NCBI GenBank assembly: GCA_030625995.1
Contig: DAOUPU010000128.1
Span: forward strand, 1 to 7,195
Source: Flavobacteriaceae bacterium
GTDB lineage: Bacteria > Bacteroidota > Bacteroidia > Flavobacteriales > Flavobacteriaceae
Length of the DNA: 7,195 nucleotides
Direction: 5' to 3'
Part shown: positions 1-5,886 of the stretch, piece after piece
Layout: each line of letters starts with the position of its first letter
How positions within the stretch are numbered: position 1 is the stretch's first letter
Notes under the pieces: model-generated
What the model was told of the DNA's origin: nothing
Databases searched by the model: none
What the model saw: the letters and a program-made list of their open reading frames with translations, nothing else
Position numbers and translations under genes: made by a program

Positions 1-18
1 ATGGTTGTTAATTTTTAG

Positions 19-26
19 TATTTTTG
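19..26 (+). promoter_or_regulatory. Bacteroidota-type promoter -7 element for lpxD
   Basis: TATTTTTG matches the Bacteroidota housekeeping -7 consensus TAnnTTTG exactly. It ends 5 bases before the lpxD ATG at 32. With transcription usually starting a few bases downstream of this element, the mRNA would begin at or next to the start codon. The matching -33 element would lie off the left edge of the window, so only half of the promoter can be judged. It would drive the tightly packed lpxD-lpxC/fabZ-lpxA-efp run. Confidence 0.5.
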
Positions 27-31
27 CACAG

Positions 32-1069
32 ATGAAATTTACAGCTGCACAAATCTCGGAAATTCTCGATGGAGATGTTCATGGAAATCCTAACGAGGAA
101 GTTCATAAACTTTCAAAAATTGAAGAAGGAGAAAAAGGTTCATTAACTTTTTTATCGAATCCAAAATATCAATCCTATTTATATACAACCAAAGCTTCGA
201 TCGCTATAGTGAATAAGGATTTTGTTCTGGAATCTGATATTGAAACCACTCTGATAAAAGTTGAAGATGCTTATAAGGCATTTTCAAAACTTCTGGAATA
301 TTACAATCAAATAAAACTGGATAAATCGGGGATTGAAACTCCTAATTTTATTAACGACAAAACGAAGATCGGAGAGGATGTTTATATCGGAGCCCTAACT
401 TACATAGGTGAGAATGTGTCTATTGGCGATAAAGTGAAAATTTATCCAAACGTCTTTATTGGAGATAACGTTAACATAGAGGATGGCACTATGATCTTTG
501 CAGGCGCAAAAATATATTCAGAATCACAAATTGGCAAAAAATGCACAATTCACTCAGGTGTTATTATTGGTAGTGATGGATTTGGATTTGTACCGGATGA
601 AAATGGAATATACAATAAGATTCCACAGATAGGCAATGTAATTATTGAGGATAATGTTGACATTGGATCGGGAACGACAATTGACAGGGCAACTTTGGGA
701 TCCACAATTATTAGAAAAGGCGTAAAGCTGGACAATCAAATACAAATTGCACATAATGTAGAAGTAGGAGAAAATACTGTGATTGCAGCTCAAGCGGGCA
801 TAGCCGGATCGACAAAAATTGGTAAAAATTGTCAAATTGGCGGTCAAGTTGGAATAGTCGGTCACATCAGTATTGGAAATAATGTAAGAATTCAGGCGCA
901 ATCAGGAATTGGCAGATCATTAAAGGATAATGAAGTAGTACAAGGAAGTCCTGCGCTTGGTTACTCTGACTATAATAAATCATATGTTCACTTTAAAAAT
1001 CTCTCCAAATTAGTAAATAGAATAAACGAGTTAGAAAAAATTATCCTTTCTAAAGAATCAAAAATATGA
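32..1069 (+). CDS. lpxD: UDP-3-O-(3-hydroxyacyl)glucosamine N-acyltransferase LpxD
   Basis: This cytoplasmic acyltransferase adds a 3-hydroxyacyl chain from acyl-ACP to the 2-amino group of UDP-3-O-acyl-glucosamine, the third step of lipid A synthesis. The 345-residue product is close to the family's usual length (about 340). Residues 1-100 form the N-terminal uridine-binding domain (LSNPKY at 41-46). Residues 105-305 are left-handed beta-helix hexapeptide repeats (IGEDVYIG, IGDKVKI and similar). Family motifs are GSDGFGF (180-186), IDRATLG (217-223) and DNQIQIAHNV, whose His241 aligns with the catalytic His239 of E. coli LpxD. His278 in VGHISIG matches E. coli His276. A C-terminal helix follows. 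The frame is open to the left edge and a TTG exists at 5. I chose the ATG at 32 because the family N-terminus begins there and the promoter element overlaps the upstream codons. The stop overlaps the start of lpxC/fabZ in ATGA. Confidence 0.95.
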   Translation: MKFTAAQISEILDGDVHGNPNEEVHKLSKIEEGEKGSLTFLSNPKYQSYLYTTKASIAIVNKDFVLESDIETTLIKVEDAYKAFSKLLEYYNQIKLDKSGIETPNFINDKTKIGEDVYIGALTYIGENVSIGDKVKIYPNVFIGDNVNIEDGTMIFAGAKIYSESQIGKKCTIHSGVIIGSDGFGFVPDENGIYNKIPQIGNVIIEDNVDIGSGTTIDRATLGSTIIRKGVKLDNQIQIAHNVEVGENTVIAAQAGIAGSTKIGKNCQIGGQVGIVGHISIGNNVRIQAQSGIGRSLKDNEVVQGSPALGYSDYNKSYVHFKNLSKLVNRINELEKIILSKESKI

Positions 1070-2454
1070 GCACAAAACAAAAAACCATTCAGGAAGAAAT
1101 TTCATTAGTTGGGGTGGGTTTACATACTGGAAAGAAAGTGAATATTACCTTCAAACCAGCACCAGAGAATAGCGGTTTTATTTTTGTAAGAACCGATCTA
1201 GAAGGCGAACCTCATATCGAAGCAAATGCAAATTATGTTACCAGTACACAGCGCGGAACTAATTTAGAGAAAAATGGAGTTGTTGTAAACACCTCAGAAC
1301 ATGTCTTAGCAGCAGTTGTTGGATGCGATATTGACAATATCATTATGGAAATAGACTCTCAGGAACCGCCAATATTGGACGGGTCATCAAAGTTCTTTGT
1401 GGAAGCGTTGGAAAAATCCGGGGTGATAGAACAAAATGCTGTAAGAGAAATATATGAGGTTAAAGAAATCATTTCCTTTAAGGATGAAGAGACCGGAAGT
1501 GAAATAATGATCATGCCTTCCGATAATTATGAAATTACTACCATCATTGATTTTGGTACGAAAATTTTAGGCACCCAAAATGCTACACTTAAAGATATAA
1601 GTGATTTTAAAGAAGAAATTGCGGCAGCGAGAACCTTTAGCTTTTTACATGAAATTGAGATGCTCTTGGATAATGATCTCATCAAAGGAGGAGACCTTAA
1701 CAATGCCATTGTTTATGTGGATCAGAAACTATCTGAAAAAACAATGAAAAAGCTGAGTAAAGCTTTCAAAAAAGATTCTGTAAAAATTAAACCAAATGGA
1801 ATTCTGGATAATTTAACGCTTCATTGGGCCAATGAAGCAGCCCGTCATAAATTGCTGGACGTTATTGGAGATTTAGCACTGGTTGGTACTAAAATCAAAG
1901 GAAAAGTGATTGCCACTAAACCCGGACATAAGATAAACACGCAATTTGCTAAAAAGTTGATGAAAATAATTAAAATTGAGAAACGAAACAAAGTTCCTCA
2001 ATTTGATTTGAGCCTCCCACCATTGATGGATGTTGAAAAAATTATGAGTATTTTACCACACCGTCCTCCGTTTTTGTTGATCGACAGAATCATTGAACTT
2101 TCTGACAAACACGTTGTAGGTATGAAAAATGTTACAATGAACGAACCATTTTTTGTTGGACATTTTCCCGGAGCACCAGTAATGCCAGGGGTATTACAAG
2201 TAGAAGCAATGGCGCAGTGTGGCGGAATTTTAGTATTAAGTACCGTTCCCGATCCTGAGAATTATCTAACTTTTTTCATGAAAATCGACAATGTGAAGTT
2301 TAAACAGAAGGTGTTACCAGGTGATACCTTAATATTTAATTGTGAGCTCATTGCACCTATCCGTCGTGGTATTTGTCACATGCAGGCCTATGCTTATGCC
2401 AACAATAAATTGGTTACAGAAGCACAGTTAATGGCTCAAATTGTTAAAAAATAA
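1066..2454 (+). CDS. lpxC/fabZ: bifunctional LpxC deacetylase / FabZ 3-hydroxyacyl-ACP dehydratase
   Basis: This is a fusion of two enzymes in 462 residues. Residues 1 to about 303 are LpxC, the zinc-dependent UDP-3-O-acyl-GlcNAc deacetylase that commits the cell to lipid A. GVGLHTG lies at 16-22 and Glu78-His79 in SEHVLAA. His261 and Asp265 in ARHKLLDVIGD complete the zinc site, with Asp269 and His288 in KPGH. Residues 304-317 are a short linker. Residues 318-462 are FabZ, a hot-dog-fold dehydratase of fatty-acid elongation. HRPPFLLIDRI lies at 332-342, and catalytic His366 (GHFPGAPVMPG) and Glu380 (QVEAMAQ) keep the 14-residue spacing seen in E. coli FabZ (His54 and Glu68). Both active sites look intact. 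The fusion is a known Bacteroidota arrangement. The ATG overlaps the lpxD stop by 4 bases, which suggests translational coupling. lpxA follows 3 bases after the stop. Confidence 0.96.
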   Translation: MSTKQKTIQEEISLVGVGLHTGKKVNITFKPAPENSGFIFVRTDLEGEPHIEANANYVTSTQRGTNLEKNGVVVNTSEHVLAAVVGCDIDNIIMEIDSQEPPILDGSSKFFVEALEKSGVIEQNAVREIYEVKEIISFKDEETGSEIMIMPSDNYEITTIIDFGTKILGTQNATLKDISDFKEEIAAARTFSFLHEIEMLLDNDLIKGGDLNNAIVYVDQKLSEKTMKKLSKAFKKDSVKIKPNGILDNLTLHWANEAARHKLLDVIGDLALVGTKIKGKVIATKPGHKINTQFAKKLMKIIKIEKRNKVPQFDLSLPPLMDVEKIMSILPHRPPFLLIDRIIELSDKHVVGMKNVTMNEPFFVGHFPGAPVMPGVLQVEAMAQCGGILVLSTVPDPENYLTFFMKIDNVKFKQKVLPGDTLIFNCELIAPIRRGICHMQAYAYANNKLVTEAQLMAQIVKK

Positions 2455-2457
2455 AAC

Positions 2458-3243
2458 ATGAATCAACCTTTAGCTTATATACATCCTGGGGCAAAAATTG
2501 CAACAAATGTGGTTATTGAGCCCTTTACAACAATTCATAATAAAGTAACAATTGGTTCCGGCACGTGGATTGGATCAAATGTAACTATTATGGAAGGGGC
2601 GAGAATTGGAAAAAATTGTAGAATTTTTCCGGGGGCAGTAATTTCCGCCATACCCCAAGATCTAAAATTTGATGATGAGGATTCTTTAACCATAATTGGA
2701 AACGATGTAACTATTAGAGAATGTGCTACGATAAACAGAGGAACCAAGGCCTATGGCAAGACTGAAATAGGGGATAATTGTTTAATAATGGCGACTGCTC
2801 ATGTTGCCCACGATTGTATCATTAAGAATAATGTGATACTAGTTAATGCGGTAACTTTAGCCGGTCATGTAGAAATAGGCGAGTATGCCATTATTGGTGG
2901 GTTAGCGGGGATACATCAATTTATTCATATTGGCAAACATGCAATGGTTTCCGGCGGTTCTTTGGTTAGAAAAGATGTCCCCCCGTTTATTAAGGCTGCA
3001 AAAGAACCTCTGTCTTATATAGGAATTAATTCTATAGGATTGCGCAGAAGGGGATTTTCTCCAGAAAAAATAAATGAAATTCAAAATATTTACAGAATAT
3101 TGTTCCAACAAAACAATAATACAACGCAAGCATCCAGAATATTAGAAGCAGAAATGGACGCAACACCTGAGCGAGATGAAGTTCTCACCTTTATCAGAAA
3201 TTCACAACGCGGTATAATGAAAGGTTACACGAGTTCTTACTAA
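2458..3243 (+). CDS. lpxA: acyl-ACP:UDP-N-acetylglucosamine O-acyltransferase LpxA
   Basis: LpxA transfers a 3-hydroxyacyl chain from ACP to the 3-OH of UDP-GlcNAc, the first and reversible step of lipid A synthesis. It acts as a cytoplasmic trimer. The product has 261 residues (E. coli 262). Hexapeptide beta-helix repeats fill residues 8-175. AHVAHDC (114-120) carries His115 and His118, and His118 corresponds to catalytic His125 of E. coli. His137 (TLAGH) and His153 (HQF) match E. coli His144 and His160. The C-terminal helical domain contains GLRRRGF (194-200), typical of LpxA and not of LpxD. By alignment from His153, Gly166 falls at the acyl-length ruler position (E. coli Gly173), which would allow a long acyl chain. 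That last point is inference. The gene starts 3 bases after the lpxC/fabZ stop, with no Shine-Dalgarno motif. Confidence 0.95.
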   Translation: MNQPLAYIHPGAKIATNVVIEPFTTIHNKVTIGSGTWIGSNVTIMEGARIGKNCRIFPGAVISAIPQDLKFDDEDSLTIIGNDVTIRECATINRGTKAYGKTEIGDNCLIMATAHVAHDCIIKNNVILVNAVTLAGHVEIGEYAIIGGLAGIHQFIHIGKHAMVSGGSLVRKDVPPFIKAAKEPLSYIGINSIGLRRRGFSPEKINEIQNIYRILFQQNNNTTQASRILEAEMDATPERDEVLTFIRNSQRGIMKGYTSSY

Positions 3244-3260
3244 TTAAAAAAAATAAAAAT

Positions 3261-3827
3261 ATGGCAAATACTTCAGATATAAAAAAAGGATTATGCATTG
3301 TATATAATAATGACACTTTTAAAATTGTTGAATTTCAGCATGTAAAACCTGGTAAGGGGCCCGCATTTGTACGTACAAAATTAAAAAGCTTAACAACCGG
3401 AAAAGTAATAGACAATACATTTTCTTCCGGACATAAAATTGAGGAAGTAAGAGTAGAAACCAGAAAGTATCAATATTTATATCCCGAAGGAGATACGTAT
3501 CATTTTATGAACACTGATGATTATAATCAAATTTCATTGCAGCGGGAGACGTTGGATTCACCGGATCTGTTAAAAGAGGGCGAAATTGTTACCATAATAA
3601 TTAGAACTTCAGATGAACTACCTCTATCTGTTGATATGCCGGCACATGTTGTGTTGGAAATAACAAAAACAGAACCAGGCATTAAAGGAAATACGGCAAC
3701 CAATGCTACTAAACCAGCAACTGTTGAAACCGGTGCAAGGGTTAATGTTCCATTATTTATAAATGAAGGTGATAAAATTAAAATTGAAACAGAGAAGGGA
3801 ACGTACATGGAAAGAGTAAAAGTATAA
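3261..3827 (+). CDS. efp: translation elongation factor P
   Basis: EF-P binds between the ribosomal P and E sites and relieves stalling at consecutive prolines. The product has 188 residues, the normal length. It has an N-terminal KOW-like domain (about 1-63), a central OB domain (about 65-127) and a C-terminal OB domain (about 130-188). The C-terminal domain carries the family signature around GNTATNATKPATVETG (143-158) and VPLFINEGDKIKIET. The tip loop reads PGKGP at residues 30-34, so Lys32 sits at the position that is beta-lysylated in E. coli (Lys34). No modification enzyme is encoded in the window. The gene starts 17 bases after lpxA in an A-rich leader with no Shine-Dalgarno motif and no recognisable promoter, so it is probably co-transcribed with the lipid A genes. 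Confidence 0.96.
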   Translation: MANTSDIKKGLCIVYNNDTFKIVEFQHVKPGKGPAFVRTKLKSLTTGKVIDNTFSSGHKIEEVRVETRKYQYLYPEGDTYHFMNTDDYNQISLQRETLDSPDLLKEGEIVTIIIRTSDELPLSVDMPAHVVLEITKTEPGIKGNTATNATKPATVETGARVNVPLFINEGDKIKIETEKGTYMERVKV

Positions 3828-3924
3828 ATTTTATATTCTTGAACAAAAATATTCTCCTTTCTTAAATCGGAGTTTATAAGAAGTTAAATATCCCGGTAAA
3901 ATAGTTGATCACACTTAGAAACAT
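3828..3924. other. 97-base intergenic gap, efp to lpxD paralogue
   Basis: This AT-rich gap has no gene and no convincing regulatory signal. TATTCTTG at 3834-3841 misses the TAnnTTTG consensus by one base and lacks a TTG at the -33 distance. TTCTTA (3859-3864) and TAAGAA (3877-3882) form a weak inverted repeat with no GC-rich stem and no T-tract, so it is not a good terminator. Whether transcription reads through from efp cannot be settled from sequence. Confidence 0.5.
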
Positions 3925-4857
3925 ATGAAATTTCCTAGAACTTACACTTTAAAAGAAATTGCACAACTAACAGAAACACAATTTGTTGGAGATGAAAACT
4001 TTCCTGTCTATGGCATTAATGAAATTCATGTTGTTGAAAAAGGAGATATTGTATTTGTAGATCATCCTAAGTACTATAATAAAGCACTTCAATCGGCTGC
4101 TACTACTATATTAATAAATAAAAAAGTGGAATGCCCCGAAGGAAAATCTTTGTTGATATCAGATGATCCCTTTAGAGATTTCAACAAGCTTACCACTCAT
4201 TTCAAACCATTTAAAAGTGCTTCACAAAGTGTTTCACCATCAGCAAAAATTGGTAAAAATACAATCATACAACCAAATGCATTCATTGGAAATAATGTTG
4301 TAATAGGAGATAATTGCATTATTCACTCAAATGTTAGTATCTATGACAATTGTATCATAGGTAATAATGTGATAATTCATGCAGGTAGTGTTTTAGGTTC
4401 TGATGGGTTTTATTATCAAAATCGGCCCGAAGGATATGGTCAGCTACTTTCCTCAGGAAGGGTTGTAATTAAAGACGATGTCCATATTGGAGCACTTTGC
4501 ACAATAGATAAAGGGGTAACAGGAGACACAACCATAGATGTTGGAACGAAATTAGACAACCAAGTTCAAATCGCTCATGACACGGTTGTTGGAAAAAAAT
4601 GCTTGTTAGCTTCACAAGTTGCAATAGCCGGATGCGTAATAATTAAGGACGAAGTAATTCTTTGGGGGCAAGTGGGTATAAAAAGTGATATTACCATCCA
4701 TAAGGGAGTAGAGGTCTATGCACAGTCGGGAGTGGGATTCGACCTGGAAGAAGGTAAAAAATACTTTGGATCTCCTTGTATTGAAGCGCGACAAAAAATG
4801 AGAGAATTATCGATGATGAGAGTACTACCTGAACTCGTTCAAAAATTAAGAAAATAA
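3925..4857 (+). CDS. divergent LpxD-family acyltransferase (second LpxD-like paralogue)
   Basis: This 310-residue protein has LpxD architecture: an N-terminal domain (1-100, with HPKY at 47-50 aligning with NPKY of LpxD), hexapeptide beta-helix repeats (105-265), and a short C-terminal helix instead of a long one. It keeps GSDGF (158-162) and DNQVQIAHDT (211-220), where His218 aligns with the catalytic histidine. It differs from the canonical LpxD at 32-1069 at other motifs. IDRATLG is replaced by IDKGVTG (194-200), GFGF by GFYY, and the second conserved histidine (VGHISI) by Ser-Asp (KSDITI, Asp255). It probably acylates a UDP-sugar amine, but substrate and donor cannot be read from sequence. 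It may be a second N-acyltransferase of lipid A or may modify another nucleotide sugar. Annotation pipelines would probably call it lpxD. The ATG has no Shine-Dalgarno motif. Confidence 0.85.
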   Translation: MKFPRTYTLKEIAQLTETQFVGDENFPVYGINEIHVVEKGDIVFVDHPKYYNKALQSAATTILINKKVECPEGKSLLISDDPFRDFNKLTTHFKPFKSASQSVSPSAKIGKNTIIQPNAFIGNNVVIGDNCIIHSNVSIYDNCIIGNNVIIHAGSVLGSDGFYYQNRPEGYGQLLSSGRVVIKDDVHIGALCTIDKGVTGDTTIDVGTKLDNQVQIAHDTVVGKKCLLASQVAIAGCVIIKDEVILWGQVGIKSDITIHKGVEVYAQSGVGFDLEEGKKYFGSPCIEARQKMRELSMMRVLPELVQKLRK

Positions 4858-4881
4858 CTTCTTAAAATCAATTCATTAATT

Positions 4882-4889
4882 TACTTTTG
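4882..4889 (+). promoter_or_regulatory. Bacteroidota-type promoter -7 element for sucD
   Basis: TACTTTTG is an exact match to TAnnTTTG, 47 bases upstream of the sucD ATG and 24 bases after the lpxD-paralogue stop. No clear TTG or TTTG sits about 20 bases upstream, so the -33 half is weak. The position implies that sucD can be transcribed on its own, with a leader of about 40 bases. Confidence 0.55.
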
Positions 4890-4895
4890 TAGTGC

Positions 4896-4904
4896 AAAGG
4901 AGGT
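4896..4904 (+). other. Shine-Dalgarno-like AAAGGAGGT in the sucD leader
   Basis: AAAGGAGGT is a full-strength match to the anti-Shine-Dalgarno sequence of 16S rRNA. It ends 32 bases before the sucD ATG, far outside the usual spacing of 5-10 bases. No ATG lies at a usable distance downstream of it. An in-frame TAA directly precedes the sucD ATG, so the gene cannot be extended upstream. It may be a chance match, part of a regulatory leader, or a standby ribosome site. Confidence 0.35.
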
Positions 4905-4936
4905 TGAAGAATATAAAAACATTAAAATCAGAATAA

Positions 4937-5809
4937 ATGAGTGTATTAGTAAATAAAGATTCAAAAATAATAGTTCAAGGTTTTACAGGAAGTGAAGGCA
5001 CTTTTCATGCATCACAAATGATAGATTACGGAACAAATGTAGTTGGTGGGGTCACTCCTGGAAAAGGTGGTCAAACTCATTTAAATAAGCCTGTTTTTAA
5101 TACGGTGGAAGACGCTGTTCAAAAAGCAGGTGCAGACACTTCAATAATCTTTGTGCCTCCGGCTTTTGCGGCAGATGCAATAATGGAAGCTGCTGATGCT
5201 GGAATAAAGGTTATAATTTGCATTACTGAAGGTATTCCAACTGCAGATATGGTTAAAGTAAAATCCTATATCGATAATAAAGATTGTCGCTTGATAGGAC
5301 CTAATTGCCCGGGAGTCATAACACCGGAAGAGGCTAAGGTTGGTATTATGCCAGGCTTTGTGTTCAAGAAAGGAAAAGTTGGAATTGTTTCAAAATCAGG
5401 AACTTTAACTTATGAAGCTGCTGATCAGGTTGTTAGACAAGGCTTAGGTGTAACTACTGCTATTGGCATTGGTGGAGACCCAATAATAGGAACCACCACC
5501 AAAGATGCTGTTGAATTATTCATGAATGATGAAGATACACATGCAATTGTGATGATCGGGGAGATTGGAGGTCAGTTGGAAGCGGAAGCTGCCCGATGGA
5601 TAAAAGCAGACGGTAATCGTAAACCGGTGATCGGATTCATTGCTGGTCAAACGGCTCCCGCAGGCAGAACTATGGGACATGCCGGAGCAATAGTAGGAGG
5701 GAAGGACGATACCGCTCAGGCCAAAATGGAAATTTTAAGAGAGAATGGAATTCACGTTGTTGAGTCTCCGGCGGAAATAGGAAAAAAAGTTGCGGAAATC
5801 TTAGGATAA
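4937..5809 (+). CDS. sucD: succinyl-CoA synthetase (ADP/GDP-forming) alpha subunit
   Basis: SucD pairs with the SucC beta subunit to interconvert succinyl-CoA and succinate with substrate-level phosphorylation of ADP or GDP in the TCA cycle. The 290-residue product matches the E. coli length (289). The N-terminal CoA-binding Rossmann domain shows GFTGSEGTFH (15-24), GGVTPGKGG (37-45) and GPNCPG (121-126). The C-terminal domain has GEIGG (208-212) and TMGHAGAIVGG (245-255), where His248 is the phosphohistidine equivalent to E. coli His246. No sucC is present in the window, so the two subunits are encoded apart. Its own promoter element lies upstream and a strong terminator follows 19 bases after the stop, so it may form a single-gene unit. 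TAA immediately before the ATG fixes the start. Confidence 0.97.
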   Translation: MSVLVNKDSKIIVQGFTGSEGTFHASQMIDYGTNVVGGVTPGKGGQTHLNKPVFNTVEDAVQKAGADTSIIFVPPAFAADAIMEAADAGIKVIICITEGIPTADMVKVKSYIDNKDCRLIGPNCPGVITPEEAKVGIMPGFVFKKGKVGIVSKSGTLTYEAADQVVRQGLGVTTAIGIGGDPIIGTTTKDAVELFMNDEDTHAIVMIGEIGGQLEAEAARWIKADGNRKPVIGFIAGQTAPAGRTMGHAGAIVGGKDDTAQAKMEILRENGIHVVESPAEIGKKVAEILG

Positions 5810-5828
5810 GATCAAATTTTTAAAACAC

Positions 5829-5869
5829 AAAAAAACCTGTTAGAAGAATTAATTCTAACGGGTTTTTTT
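5829..5869. terminator. bidirectional intrinsic terminator between sucD and the S9 peptidase gene
   Basis: The left arm (5835-5845, ACCTGTTAGAA) pairs with the right arm (5853-5863, TTCTAACGGGT) in 11 pairs including one T-G wobble, around a 7-base loop. A run of A (5829-5835) precedes the left arm and a run of T (5863-5869) closes the right one, so it can end transcription on both strands. It sits between the converging sucD stop (5809) and peptidase stop (5887). Confidence 0.9.
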
Positions 5870-5886
5870 CTTGGTCACAAGTAAAT

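Noticed and set aside
5..31. Upstream TTG start extending LpxD by nine residues
   Set aside because: The extra residues do not match the LpxD N-terminus, they overlap the exact TAnnTTTG element, and the ATG at 32 fits homologues.
554..901. Open frames on the - strand opposite lpxD and similar ones opposite lpxC, lpxA, efp and lpxD2
   Set aside because: They are shadows of well-supported genes, show no recognisable domain and have low-complexity translations from hexapeptide-coding DNA.
3834..3841. TATTCTTG as a promoter for the second lpxD-like gene
   Set aside because: It has one mismatch in the TTTG part and no TTG at the -33 distance. Such near matches are expected by chance in AT-rich DNA.
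3859..3882. Inverted repeat TTCTTA/TAAGAA after efp as a terminator
   Set aside because: The stem is only 6 AT-rich pairs around a 12-base loop, with no T-tract. It is too weak to call.
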